This document shows, in pieces, positions 44,084 to 52,497 of a stretch of DNA of 64,000 nucleotides (positions are counted from its first letter, which is position 1; each line of letters begins with the position of its first letter). The notes beneath the pieces are model-generated. The model was given only the letters and a program-made list of their open reading frames with translations. It searched no databases and had not been told where the DNA came from. The translations under genes and the position numbers were made by a program. This stretch comes from Gammaproteobacteria bacterium (lineage in GTDB: Bacteria > Pseudomonadota > Gammaproteobacteria > Steroidobacterales > Rariloculaceae): positions 62,001 to 126,000 of the forward strand of contig DASVDR010000014.1 of the NCBI GenBank assembly GCA_036381015.1, given 5' to 3'.

Positions 44084-44928
44084 CCGGCCGCGGGCCGACG
44101 CCGGAGGGCGAGCGCACGACGAAAGGCGCGCCGCCGGCGCGCGCCGGCCTCGAGCTGCTCGTGACATGCGAGCACGGCGGGAACCGCGTGCCGGAGGAAT
44201 ACGCGCCGCTCTTCGCCGGGGCAGCGGAGCTGCTCGAGTCGCATCGCGGCTTCGACGCCGGGGCGCTCGACGTCGCGCGTGCGCTCGCGGCACGGCTCGG
44301 CGCGCGGCTGATCGCCGCCGAGACCACGCGGCTGCTCGTGGACTTGAACCGGTCACCCCGACATCCCCGGCTCTTCTCGGAGCTCACGCGCGGCCTCCCG
44401 CCGGAGCGCAAGCGCACGCTCCTCGCCGATCACTACGCGCCGTACCGGCAAGCGGTCGAGTCGGTCGTCGCAGCGGCGGCCGGCGCGGGCCGCTTCCTGC
44501 TGCACGTCTCGTCGCACAGCTTCGTGCCGGTGCTCGACGGCGTCGAACGGAAGGCCGAGATCGGCCTGCTGTTCGACCCCCGCCGCCCGGCCGAGGCGAG
44601 CTTCGCCGCCGCGTGGCGGAGCGCGCTGCGCAAGGCGGCGCCCGCGTGGTCGGTCCGCCGCAATTATCCGTATCGCGGCGTCGCCGACGGGCTCACGACG
44701 CACCTGCGTCGGCGGTTCGCGGATGCGGCCTATGCGGGCCTCGAGCTCGAGGTCAACCAGCGTCTCGTGACCGACCCCGCGTGGACGGCTCACGTGAAGA
44801 CGATCGCCGCGGCGCTCGGCAGGGCCGTCGACGAGCTGCGGGCAATGCCTTGCGCCGGCAAGGTCCGATCGCCGAAGATGCCGCGGACACCCCCCATGCG
44901 CCGTTCATCCACCCCGAAGGTTCGTTGA
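44080..44928 (+). CDS. N-formylglutamate amidohydrolase-like hydrolase
   Basis: The protein has 282 residues from GTG 44080. Signature segments of the NFGAH family are LLVTCEHGGNRVPEEYAPLF (metal-binding His), LESHRGFDAGALDVARALA, LLVDLNRSPRHP, FLLHVSSHSFVPVLDG and YAGLELEVNQRLV. The zinc-dependent fold removes an acyl group from an amino acid, classically formyl from formylglutamate in histidine breakdown. No hut genes are present, so in this operon it more likely hydrolyses a cluster intermediate. The C-terminal ~30 residues (rich in Arg, Pro, Lys) look non-conserved. The stop and the next ATG share one base (TGATG). Confidence 0.83.
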   Translation: MTGRGPTPEGERTTKGAPPARAGLELLVTCEHGGNRVPEEYAPLFAGAAELLESHRGFDAGALDVARALAARLGARLIAAETTRLLVDLNRSPRHPRLFSELTRGLPPERKRTLLADHYAPYRQAVESVVAAAAGAGRFLLHVSSHSFVPVLDGVERKAEIGLLFDPRRPAEASFAAAWRSALRKAAPAWSVRRNYPYRGVADGLTTHLRRRFADAAYAGLELEVNQRLVTDPAWTAHVKTIAAALGRAVDELRAMPCAGKVRSPKMPRTPPMRRSSTPKVR

Positions 44929-45692
44929 TGCCCATAGACACTTCCCACACCGAGCTCTCGATCGCCGTCTTCGTGGACTTCGAGAACCTCGCGCTCGGCG
45001 CCGAGCAGAGCAACAAGGGCCGGTTCCAGATGGATCCCGTCATGAAGCGGCTGCTCGAGCGCGGCCGCATCGTGTTCAAGCGGGCGTACTCCGACTGGAA
45101 TCGGTTCCAAAAGTTCATGCGCGAGTTCCACATGCTCGGCTTCGAGATGATCGACATCCCCCATTCCTCGGCGAGCGGCAAGAACAGCGCCGACATCCGG
45201 ATGGTGGTCGACGCCATCGACCTCTGCTACTCGAAGTCGCACATCGACACGTTCGCGCTGCTCACCGGCGACAGCGATTTCTCGCCGCTCGTGTCGAAGC
45301 TCAAGGAGAACGACAAGCGTGTGATCGGTTGCGGGGTCCGCAGCTCGACGTCGGACCTTCTCGCGTCCAGCTGCGACGAGTTCATCTACTACGACAACCT
45401 GATCGCCGAGCACAAGCGCCCGCGCCGCCGCAGCGCGAAGGAAGTCTCGGAGAAGCAGCGCGAAGCGTTCGAGCGGCTCACGACGACGGTCGCCTCTCTC
45501 GAGGAGGAGTACGACCCGGTTTGGGGCTCGGTCGTGAAGAAGGCGCTGAAGCGCGTGTATCCCGACTTCGCCGAGAGCTACTACGGCTACCGCAGCTTCT
45601 CGGACCTCCTCGCCCACGCCCAGCGCGAAGGCCTGATCGAGCTCGAGGAAGGCGAAGGCGGCAACTGCAAGATCCGCACCGTCGCGACCTGA
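44928..45692 (+). CDS. NYN-domain RNase-like protein with C-terminal LOTUS/OST-HTH domain
   Basis: This 254-residue protein is translationally coupled to the amidohydrolase (TGATG). The N-terminal NYN (PIN-like) nuclease domain has acidic metal-site residues in AVFVDFENLAL, SADIRMVVDAIDL and LLTGDSDFSPLVSKLKE. A basic linker (KRPRRRSAKE) leads to an OST-HTH/LOTUS domain at about 178-245 (VWGSVVKKALKRVYPDF, YRSFSDLLAHAQREGLIELE), a putative RNA-binding fold. LabA-like proteins of this type are widely distributed, and RNA cleavage is predicted rather than proven. Its coupling to the amidoligase operon is unexpected. The stop lies at the edge of repeat cluster D. Confidence 0.88.
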   Translation: MPIDTSHTELSIAVFVDFENLALGAEQSNKGRFQMDPVMKRLLERGRIVFKRAYSDWNRFQKFMREFHMLGFEMIDIPHSSASGKNSADIRMVVDAIDLCYSKSHIDTFALLTGDSDFSPLVSKLKENDKRVIGCGVRSSTSDLLASSCDEFIYYDNLIAEHKRPRRRSAKEVSEKQREAFERLTTTVASLEEEYDPVWGSVVKKALKRVYPDFAESYYGYRSFSDLLAHAQREGLIELEEGEGGNCKIRTVAT

Positions 45693-45809
45693 AGACACCT
45701 TTCTCCGAGAAATCGTGTCTGACACCATTTCCGGGACTGAGAAATGGTGTCAGACACCTTTTCCGCAAAAATCGTGTCTGACATCTTTTCCCGGACACCT
45801 TTTTCCGAG
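45693..45809. repeat. REP-like repeat cluster D: about five degenerate copies
   Basis: This is the longest cluster, directly after the NYN gene stop. It contains one complete GGTGTCAGACACC core plus variants such as CGTGTCTGACACCA, CGTGTCTGACATC and half-units GACACC flanked by T runs and TCCGAG-type spacers. Placed after an operon's last gene, it could work as a terminator. Confidence 0.8.
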
Positions 45810-45908
45810 GCGGAAAGTCCGTGCGCTGCGTCGCAGAATCCGGACGCGCGCGCCGGCATACTTCGCTTCGGCCAGGGACGGCCTCTCCAGTCCTCGGAAG
45901 CGACGGCA

Positions 45909-46235
45909 ATGCCTCAGGGTTCGATGGTGATGAAGGACGGAGTGCGGGTGATCCAGGGCACGCCGACCTCGCCGCTGAAAGGCCCGGCCCTTTTCCTTCG
46001 TCTCTGGCGCGTCGCCCCTCCCGGTGAGAAGCCCCGCACGCTCGCGTCGTTGGCGATGGCCCGGCCCGCTCGGACGGGCTACATCGTGAAGGATCTGATC
46101 GCGGACATGGAGCTCGGCCCGAAGGAGGCGCTCGACAAGGCGGTCGCGATCGCGAAGCGGGGCGACGTGAGCGAGGTCTACGTGAACGCCGACCTGTCGA
46201 AGCTGCCGAAGGGTCCTATCGCCGCAACGGGTTGA
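45909..46235 (+). CDS. Small conserved-looking protein of unknown function
   Basis: A 108-residue frame starts at ATG 45909. An ATG at 45744 in the same frame would lie in the repeat cluster and is not used. The protein is probably soluble and mixed alpha/beta, with no signal peptide, no cysteines and no recognised motif. Segments GYIVKDLIADMELGPKEALDKAVAIAKRG and DVSEVYVNADLSKLP look like a regular helix-strand pattern. Its 3' end overlaps the convergent AlgH-like gene by 20 bases. I do not recognise the family. Confidence 0.5.
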   Translation: MPQGSMVMKDGVRVIQGTPTSPLKGPALFLRLWRVAPPGEKPRTLASLAMARPARTGYIVKDLIADMELGPKEALDKAVAIAKRGDVSEVYVNADLSKLPKGPIAATG

Positions 46236-46881
46236 CGCGGCGGACGAGCAGCTCCTCGCCGCCCGACGAAAGCTCCTTCCAGAGCCGTTCCGGCTCGGCC
46301 GAGAAGATCCGGTCCGCGCTGCCGTTCACCACGGTCCAGCGCCCGTCCGCGATCTCGCGCTCGAGCTGCCCGGCGAGCCATTCCGCGTGCCCGGCATAGA
46401 GCCGCAGGCGGCCGGGGCCGGCCGCGGGCGCGAGCTGCGAAAGCGCCTGCAGGTCGCCGCTTGCGTAGACGCCGTCGAGAATCGGCGTGGCCTCGAGCGT
46501 CTCGAGGGAGGGATCGCGCACGAGAAAGATCATCTGCGTCGGCGCGATCGGCCCGCCGCGATAGACGGTGCCGTAGCCTTCGACGTCGCCGAGCTCCGGC
46601 TCCACTTGCTGCGGCGTGACCCACGTCGGCCGGTTGATCGCGATGCCGAGAGCGCCGTTCTCGTCGTAGTGCAGCAGCAGCATGACGGTCTCGGCCCAGC
46701 TCGGGTCGCCGATCTCCGGCGTCGCGACGAGCAGCTTGCCTTGAGCGGGCTCGATCTGCGCCGCGGCCGTGCCGGCGAACGCCGCCGCCGCGACCGCCAG
46801 CGCGCCCGCGAGAACGCGTGCCGCCCGGCGCCGGGGCTTGCGCCGCCGGCCGGTTGCCGCGTGCCGTTCCTTTCCGTTCAT
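46216..46881 (-). CDS. YqgE/AlgH (UPF0301) family protein with a signal peptide
   Basis: This 221-residue protein has an AlgH-family core from about residue 43: AQGKLLVATPEIGDPSWAETVMLLLHYDENGALGIAINRPT, the YRGGPIAPTQMIFLV strand and GHAEWLAGQLEREIADGRW. AlgH is normally a cytoplasmic protein of ~185 residues starting near this core. Here an extra ~40 residues form a basic N-terminus, a hydrophobic stretch (ARVLAGALAVAAAAFAG) and an AxA-type cleavage site (TAAAQ), so the protein appears to be exported. Its function is unknown even in model organisms. The start is ATG 46881; a shorter start inside the core would remove the signal but has no good codon at the right place. Confidence 0.82.
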   Translation of the reverse strand: MNGKERHAATGRRRKPRRRAARVLAGALAVAAAAFAGTAAAQIEPAQGKLLVATPEIGDPSWAETVMLLLHYDENGALGIAINRPTWVTPQQVEPELGDVEGYGTVYRGGPIAPTQMIFLVRDPSLETLEATPILDGVYASGDLQALSQLAPAAGPGRLRLYAGHAEWLAGQLEREIADGRWTVVNGSADRIFSAEPERLWKELSSGGEELLVRRVNPLRR

Positions 46882-47014
46882 GGCGTCATGATACAGGCTC
46901 GGCGCGCCTTGTGCCGCGACGGGCGCGGAGTATGATGGCGCCCCTTCGCGCGCGCCCGCCGCGCGAGAATACGTTCGCCGCGCCCGCGGCGACCGCCATC
47001 GGACGGAGCCGACG

Positions 47015-48103
47015 TTGAATTCGCACCCAGATTCGAACGCTGCCGACGCGCGCTACCGAATGCCGGCCGAATGGGCCCCGCACGCGGCCACGTGGCTGTC
47101 GTGGCCGCACAACCGCGACACTTGGCCCGGCTGCTTCGACCGTGTGGAGCCGGCGATGGCCCAGGCGGCCGCGGCGCTCGCGGAGACCGAGCTCGTATAC
47201 ATCAATGTGCTCGACGCCGAGCACGAGGCGCACGTCCGACGTCTGCTCGCGCCGCTTGCACCGCCGGACCGCGTCCGCTTCTTCCGCATCCCGACGAACG
47301 ACGCATGGGTGCGCGATCACGGCCCCATCTTCGTCACGCGGCCCGGCCGCGTTCCGCTGCTCGCGCTCGACTTCGACTACAACGCGTGGGGCGGAAAGTA
47401 TCCGCCGTACGATCTCGACCGCGCCGCGGCGCAGCGTATGGCCGAGGCGCTCGGCGTGCCGCGCTCCGCGCGGAACGTCGTGCTCGAGGGCGGCTCGATC
47501 GACGTGAACGGCGCCGGGGCGCTGCTGACGACGGAGCAGTGCCTGCTGAACCCGAACCGTAATCCGACACTCGGCCGCGGCGACATCGAGCGCGTATTGA
47601 AGGAAGCCTTCGGCGTCGAGCAGATCGTCTGGCTCGGCGACGGCATCGTCGGCGACGATACGGACGGCCACATTGACGACTTGACCCGCTTCGTCGCGGA
47701 GCGCCGGGTCGTGACGGCGGTCGAGCCGAACCGCCGCGATCCGAACCATGCGCCGCTCGCCGCGAACCTCGAGCGGCTCGCCGCCGTCGAGATCGGCGGC
47801 CGTCCGCTCGAGGTCGTCGAGCTGCCGATGCCCGAGCCCCAATTCAACGCCGGGGAGCGGCTGCCGGCGAGCTACGCGAACTTCTACGTCGCGAACGGGC
47901 TCGTGCTGCTGCCAGTCTTCGCGTGCCCGCAGGACGAGACCGCGCGCGATGTGATCGCCGGCTGTTTCCCGGACCGGCGCGTGGTGCCGATCGATTGCCG
48001 CGCGCTCGTCGCCGGCCTCGGCGCGCTGCATTGCCTGACTCAGCAGGTCCCCGCCGTTTCCTCGCCGCCCCGCGCTATTGTCGCAGGTCCGCCGATTCCC
48101 TAA
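47015..48103 (+). CDS. aguA: Agmatine deiminase
   Basis: This 362-residue enzyme converts agmatine to N-carbamoylputrescine and ammonia. The N-terminal RMPAEWAPHAATWLSWPHN is the family hallmark. The active site is seen in NDAWVRDHGPIFV, LEGGSIDVNGAGALLTTEQCLLNPNRN, DDTDGHIDD (catalytic His) and the C-terminal nucleophile in GALHCLTQQVPA. TTG 47015 is used as start because it gives the usual N-terminus; ATG 47060 is an alternative. It belongs with speA and aguB downstream, although a deoxyhypusine-synthase-family gene lies between them. Confidence 0.93.
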   Translation: MNSHPDSNAADARYRMPAEWAPHAATWLSWPHNRDTWPGCFDRVEPAMAQAAAALAETELVYINVLDAEHEAHVRRLLAPLAPPDRVRFFRIPTNDAWVRDHGPIFVTRPGRVPLLALDFDYNAWGGKYPPYDLDRAAAQRMAEALGVPRSARNVVLEGGSIDVNGAGALLTTEQCLLNPNRNPTLGRGDIERVLKEAFGVEQIVWLGDGIVGDDTDGHIDDLTRFVAERRVVTAVEPNRRDPNHAPLAANLERLAAVEIGGRPLEVVELPMPEPQFNAGERLPASYANFYVANGLVLLPVFACPQDETARDVIAGCFPDRRVVPIDCRALVAGLGALHCLTQQVPAVSSPPRAIVAGPPIP

Positions 48104-48147
48104 CCTTGTTGGATTTCCCTCACGAGCCCTCGCCTGGAGATCACGCC

Positions 48148-49119
48148 ATGGGCGCCATTTCCGCTTTTATTGAGCACCACTACCGCCACTTCAACAGCGC
48201 GGCGCTCGTGGACGCGGCCCGCGCCTACGCCCGGCACATCGACTCGGGCGGCAAGATGCTCGTGACGTTGGCCGGCGCGATGAGCACGGCGGAGCTCGGC
48301 TTGTCGCTCGCTGAGATGATTCGCCGCGGCAAGATCCACGGCATCTCGTGCACGGGAGCGAATCTCGAGGAGGATCTTTTCAATCTCGTCGCTCACGACC
48401 ATTACGTCCGGATCCCGCACTACCGTCACCTCTCGCCGGAGCAGGAGGAAGCGCTGCTCGAGCAGAATCTGAACCGTGTGACGGACACGTGCATTCCCGA
48501 GCACGAGGCCATGCGCCGCATCGAGAAGGTGATGCTGCGGCGCTGGCAGGCGGCCGATGCCGCGGGCGAGCGGTATCTGCCCCACGAATTCATGTACGCG
48601 GCGCTGCGCGCGGGCGAGCTCGAGCCGTTCTATCAGATCGACCCGGCGGACAGCTGGCTGGTGGCCGCGTGCGAGGCGGAGCTTCCGCTGTTCGTGCCCG
48701 GTTGGGAGGATTCGACCCTCGGCAACATGTACGCGGCCCACTGCATCGCGGGTCACGTCGAGAACGTCGGGACCATACGTTCGGGAATCGAGTACATGAT
48801 CAGGCTCGCGGAGTGGTATCAGGCGGTCGCGTGGGACACGCCGATCGGCTTCTTCCAGATCGGAGGAGGCATCGCCGGCGACTTTCCGATCTGCGTGGTG
48901 CCGATGCTCGAGCAGGATCTGCAGATGGACGACGTGCCGAAGTGGGGCTATTTCTGCCAGATCAGCGACTCCACGACGAGCTACGGCTCCTATTCGGGCG
49001 CCGTGCCGAACGAGAAGATCACGTGGGGCAAGCTCTCTGCCGACACGCCGAAGTTCATCATCGAGTCCGACGCGACGATCGTCGCGCCGTTGATCTTCGC
49101 CTACGTTCTCGGGGAGTAG
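48148..49119 (+). CDS. Deoxyhypusine synthase-family protein, probable homospermidine synthase
   Basis: At 323 residues from ATG 48148 this is a bacterial member of the deoxyhypusine synthase family. The NAD-binding part has LVTLAGAMSTAELGLSLAEMI and ANLEEDLFN. GFFQIGGGIAGDFPICVVP follows, and the lysine that forms the covalent butylamine intermediate is conserved as Lys295 in EKITWGKL. Bacteria lack eIF5A, so the classical protein substrate is absent. Related bacterial enzymes transfer the aminobutyl group to putrescine to make homospermidine, which suits its place between agmatine deiminase and arginine decarboxylase. The product must be tested. Confidence 0.82.
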   Translation: MGAISAFIEHHYRHFNSAALVDAARAYARHIDSGGKMLVTLAGAMSTAELGLSLAEMIRRGKIHGISCTGANLEEDLFNLVAHDHYVRIPHYRHLSPEQEEALLEQNLNRVTDTCIPEHEAMRRIEKVMLRRWQAADAAGERYLPHEFMYAALRAGELEPFYQIDPADSWLVAACEAELPLFVPGWEDSTLGNMYAAHCIAGHVENVGTIRSGIEYMIRLAEWYQAVAWDTPIGFFQIGGGIAGDFPICVVPMLEQDLQMDDVPKWGYFCQISDSTTSYGSYSGAVPNEKITWGKLSADTPKFIIESDATIVAPLIFAYVLGE

Positions 49120-49124
49120 GGCCG

Positions 49125-51110
49125 ATGGCATCCCGTCCCGAAGCGGCGCCTTTGCAGGCCGAGCCCGGCTGGTCGATCGACGATACGGCGGACCTCTATC
49201 GGATCACGAGCTGGGGGGAGCCGTACTTCTTCATCAACGAGCACGGCCACGTCGCCGTGCGGGCGCTCGACGCGGCGTCGACCACGATGGACGTCGTCGC
49301 GATCGTCGCCGAGCTGCGCCGCCGCGGCGTGAAGTTCCCGATCCTGATCCGGTTCCAGGACGTGCTGCGCGCGCAGGTGAAGCGCATCAACGAGGCGTTC
49401 CGCGAGGCGATCGCCGAGTCCGGCTACCAGAACGAGTACCGGGGCATCTACCCGATCAAGGTGAACCAGCTGCACGAGGTCGTCGACGAGCTGCTGGACG
49501 CCGGCAGGCCCTACGGGATGGGGCTCGAGTGCGGATCGAAAGCGGAGCTTCTCGCCACGCTGCCGCACGTCGACAACGACACGCTCCTCGTCTGCAACGG
49601 CGTCAAGGACCGGACGATGCTTTCCCTGATGATCAACGGCCAGCGCCTCGGCCAGAACGTCGTGCCGGTGATCGAGAAGTACTCGGAGTTCACGGACCTT
49701 ATGGATCTCGGGGCGAGCAAGGGTTTCCCGCCGAAGCTCGGAGTGCGCGTGAGGCTGTTGACGCGCGGCTCGGGCCGCTGGTCGGAGTCGTCCGGTGCGA
49801 ACTCGAAGTTCGGCTTGACGATTACCGAGCTCGTGCGCCTCGTCGGCGAGCTCGAGGCGAGCGGGCTCACCGACAGGCTCGTGCTCCTGCACTGCCACAT
49901 CGGCAGTCAGATCGCCGACATTCAGGTGCTGAAGCAGGCAACGAAGGAGGTCACGCAGATTTACGCGGCGCTGATCCGCCGCGGCATCGATCTCAAGTAC
50001 CTCGACGTGGGCGGCGGCCTCGGCGTGAACTACGACAAGGGGCACTACGAGGAGGATGCAGGCATCAACTACAGCCTGCAGGAGTACGCGAACGCGGTCG
50101 TCTTCACCGTGAAGGAGGTCTGCGACGCGAACGAGGTGCCGATGCCGATCCTCGTCACCGAAAGCGGGCGCGCTCTCACGGCGCACCACTCGATGCTGAT
50201 CGTTCCGGTGATCGGCGCGCAGGCGAAGGACGACTCCTCGCAGCAGCTCACCGTGCCGGACGACGTCGAGGAGTCGGTGCAGGCTCTCGCGCGGATTCTG
50301 GATGACCTTCCCGAGATCAGGAAGCCGGGCGAGCTGCTCGAGGCGTTCCACGACGCGAAGGAGCGTCTGGACGAGGTCGGGACGCTGTTCACGCTCGGCT
50401 ACCTTTCGCTCGAGCAGCGCGCGCTCGCCGAGGCGCTCTACTGGCGCGTCTGCAACCGGCTGCTGAAGGCCGCGAAGCAGGACGAGGAGCTCGAGGCGGC
50501 GCCGGAGATCGCCGAGCTCGAGGCGGCGCTCACGGATCTTTATCTTTGCAACTTTTCCGTCTTCCAGTCGATGCTCGACCATTGGGCGATCGGCCAGCCG
50601 TTCCCGATCATGCCGATCGACCGTCTGGACGAGGAGCCGAAGCGGCGCGGCCTGCTCGTCGATCTCACCTGCGACTCGGACGGCAAGGTGAGCCACTACG
50701 TGTCGAGCTATCCCGACAACCGCTTCCTGCCGTTGCACAAGCTGAACCCCGGGCAGCCGTACTATCTCGGCTTCTTTTTGATGGGCGCATACGAGGACAT
50801 CGTCGGCGACGCCCACAACCTCTTCGGTCGCGTGGCCGAGGCGCACGTGTATGCGGACGCCGAGGAGCCGGGCAGCTTCTGGATCGAGAAGATCATCCCG
50901 GGCACGGCGATCCAGGACATGCTGGCTCAGGTGCAGTATTTCCCGAACGACCTGCACCGCAGGATGAGCGAGCTCGTGCGCGCGAAGATCCAGGCGGGCG
51001 TCGTGCGTCCGACGCAGGGCATGGAGATCCTCGATCAGTACATGGCGACGTTCGCGGCGAACACGTACTGCGACTCGCGCGACATGGGCAGGGAGGAGCA
51101 CCGCGTATGA
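49125..51110 (+). CDS. speA: Biosynthetic arginine decarboxylase
   Basis: The protein has 661 residues, the usual length of PLP-dependent SpeA. It starts at ATG 49125, five bases after the preceding stop. The PLP-binding lysine is in YRGIYPIKVNQ. LHCHIGSQIADIQV and YLDVGGGLGVNYDKGHYEE are the barrel loops that hold the cofactor phosphate. The C-terminal half includes the family insert region, and the nucleophilic/acid Cys occurs in VDLTCDSDGKV. It makes agmatine, which AguA and AguB convert to putrescine. Confidence 0.95.
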   Translation: MASRPEAAPLQAEPGWSIDDTADLYRITSWGEPYFFINEHGHVAVRALDAASTTMDVVAIVAELRRRGVKFPILIRFQDVLRAQVKRINEAFREAIAESGYQNEYRGIYPIKVNQLHEVVDELLDAGRPYGMGLECGSKAELLATLPHVDNDTLLVCNGVKDRTMLSLMINGQRLGQNVVPVIEKYSEFTDLMDLGASKGFPPKLGVRVRLLTRGSGRWSESSGANSKFGLTITELVRLVGELEASGLTDRLVLLHCHIGSQIADIQVLKQATKEVTQIYAALIRRGIDLKYLDVGGGLGVNYDKGHYEEDAGINYSLQEYANAVVFTVKEVCDANEVPMPILVTESGRALTAHHSMLIVPVIGAQAKDDSSQQLTVPDDVEESVQALARILDDLPEIRKPGELLEAFHDAKERLDEVGTLFTLGYLSLEQRALAEALYWRVCNRLLKAAKQDEELEAAPEIAELEAALTDLYLCNFSVFQSMLDHWAIGQPFPIMPIDRLDEEPKRRGLLVDLTCDSDGKVSHYVSSYPDNRFLPLHKLNPGQPYYLGFFLMGAYEDIVGDAHNLFGRVAEAHVYADAEEPGSFWIEKIIPGTAIQDMLAQVQYFPNDLHRRMSELVRAKIQAGVVRPTQGMEILDQYMATFAANTYCDSRDMGREEHRV

Positions 51111-51144
51111 GCGCCGCGGCGCCCGTACGCAAGGCGGAGCGGGC

Positions 51145-52068
51145 GTGAGCGCGGGCGCGCAGGCGAGGCCGCTTGCGGTCGGTCTCGTGCAGATGGCGAT
51201 GTCGGAGTCGCCGGACGAGAATCTCGCGCGCGCCGAGGGCTTCATCCGCGACGCGGCCCGCCGAGGCGCGAAGCTGATCGTGCTGCCCGAGCTCTTCCGA
51301 TCCCGTTACTTCTGCCAGAGCGAGGACGCCGCCCACTTTGCGCTGGCGGAGCCGGTGCCGGGGCCGACGACCGATCGGCTCGCCGCCGTCGCCCGCGAGC
51401 TCGGCGTGACGATCGTCGCGAGCCTGTTCGAGCGCCGCGCGCCGGGGCTCTATCACAACACGGCGGCCGTCTTGGACGGAGCCCGGGGTTACGTCGGCAA
51501 GTACCGCAAGATGCACATTCCCGACGATCCCCGCTACTACGAGAAGTTCTACTTCACGCCGGGCGATCTCGGCTTCAGGACTTTCGAGACGGCCGCCGCG
51601 CAGCTCGGCGTGCTCGTCTGCTGGGACCAGTGGTATCCGGAGGCCGCGCGCCTCACGGCGCTTCGCGGCGCCGAGCTTCTGATCTACCCGACCGCGATCG
51701 GATGGCATCCCGAGGAGAAGGCCGAGTACGGCGCGCGCCAGCACGAGGCCTGGGAGACGATGCAGCGCAGCCACGCGATCGCGAACGGCTGCTTCGTGGT
51801 ATCGGTCAACCGCGTCGGCTTCGAGCCCGCGCCCGGCGGCGGCATCGAGTTCTGGGGGCAGAGCTTCGTCGCGGCGCCGGACGGCCGCGTGCTCGCCCGG
51901 GCGCCGGCCGACGCCGAGGCCGTGCTCGTCGAGAGCGTCGACCTGAGCGACATGGAGGCGTTCCGGGTCGGCTGGCCGTTCTTCCGCGACCGGCGGATCG
52001 ACGCCTACTCGGCCCTGACCGAGCGCTTCATCGAGAGCGACGGGGTGTCAAGCAAAAAAGGTGTCTGA
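51145..52068 (+). CDS. aguB: N-carbamoylputrescine amidohydrolase
   Basis: This 307-residue nitrilase-superfamily enzyme, reading from GTG 51145, completes the agmatine route to putrescine. The Glu-Lys-Cys triad is visible in LIVLPELFRSRYFCQ (Glu), KYRKMHIPDDP (Lys) and GVLVCWDQWYPEAAR (Cys). Motifs PTAIGWHPEEKAEYG and NRVGFEPAPGGGIEFWGQSF are typical of AguB. The last four residues, KKGV and the stop, come from repeat cluster E, so the native C-terminus may have ended slightly differently. Confidence 0.94.
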   Translation: MSAGAQARPLAVGLVQMAMSESPDENLARAEGFIRDAARRGAKLIVLPELFRSRYFCQSEDAAHFALAEPVPGPTTDRLAAVARELGVTIVASLFERRAPGLYHNTAAVLDGARGYVGKYRKMHIPDDPRYYEKFYFTPGDLGFRTFETAAAQLGVLVCWDQWYPEAARLTALRGAELLIYPTAIGWHPEEKAEYGARQHEAWETMQRSHAIANGCFVVSVNRVGFEPAPGGGIEFWGQSFVAAPDGRVLARAPADAEAVLVESVDLSDMEAFRVGWPFFRDRRIDAYSALTERFIESDGVSSKKGV

Positions 52069-52110
52069 CACCTTTTTCTCGAGAAAAGGTGTCTGACACC
52101 TTTTTTGCTT
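52051..52110. repeat. REP-like repeat cluster E: nested 60-bp palindrome
   Basis: Two complete GGTGTCTGACACC units face each other across a TCTCGAGA centre, with matching AGCAAAAAAGG and CCTTTTTTGCT ends, so the whole cluster is itself an almost perfect inverted repeat. It contains the aguB stop codon and precedes the convergent small membrane protein gene. As an RNA it could form either two small hairpins or one long stem followed by T residues. Confidence 0.85.
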
Positions 52111-52120
52111 CGGGCCCCTT

Positions 52121-52483
52121 TTACGTCAGACGCCCTTTCGTGTCCTTTCTCTTCTTGGCCCCGGCGCGCATGATTTCGTCCCAAATCGACCCGAGCGGCT
52201 CTTCGCGCTCGTCGGAAAGGTCGAGAGCTTGGGTGTCCATGCGCCGCGACACGCGCATTCCCGCGCGGAACGCGCGGATCGCGAGGTACGTGAACACGAT
52301 CCCGATCAGCACGTAGACCGTCATGGCCCACCAGCGCGGCCGCACGCCGGTCGAGAATTGGAGCGCGGTCATGCTCCAGCCGAGCAGCGCCGCGGAGCCG
52401 GCGGCCGCGAAAACGACCCACACGCGATCGCGGAACCGCCTCAACCGTTCGCGCCGGGCAAGCGCGCGCTGTACGCGACTCAT
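52121..52483 (-). CDS. Small two-helix membrane protein
   Basis: The protein has 120 residues from ATG 52483. It has a basic N-terminus (MSRVQRALARRERLRRFRDR), two hydrophobic helices (VWVVFAAAGSAALLGWSM and WAMTVYVLIGIVFTYLAIRA) and a charged cytoplasmic-looking tail ending KKRKDTKGRLT. No family is recognised. It is 14 bases downstream of another small membrane protein gene on the same strand, so the pair is probably cotranscribed. Its end lies 10 bases from repeat cluster E. Confidence 0.65.
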   Translation of the reverse strand: MSRVQRALARRERLRRFRDRVWVVFAAAGSAALLGWSMTALQFSTGVRPRWWAMTVYVLIGIVFTYLAIRAFRAGMRVSRRMDTQALDLSDEREEPLGSIWDEIMRAGAKKRKDTKGRLT

Positions 52484-52497
52484 GCGTCTCGTTCCTC

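Noticed and set aside
45693-45809. Possible CRISPR array in the GGTGTC repeat clusters
   Set aside because: Units are 13 bp, change centre base and orientation, and the spacers are short and of unequal length. No cas gene is present.
48148-49119. Hypusine formation on an eIF5A-like protein
   Set aside because: Bacteria lack eIF5A, and no such gene is visible; the neighbouring putrescine genes give a simpler explanation.
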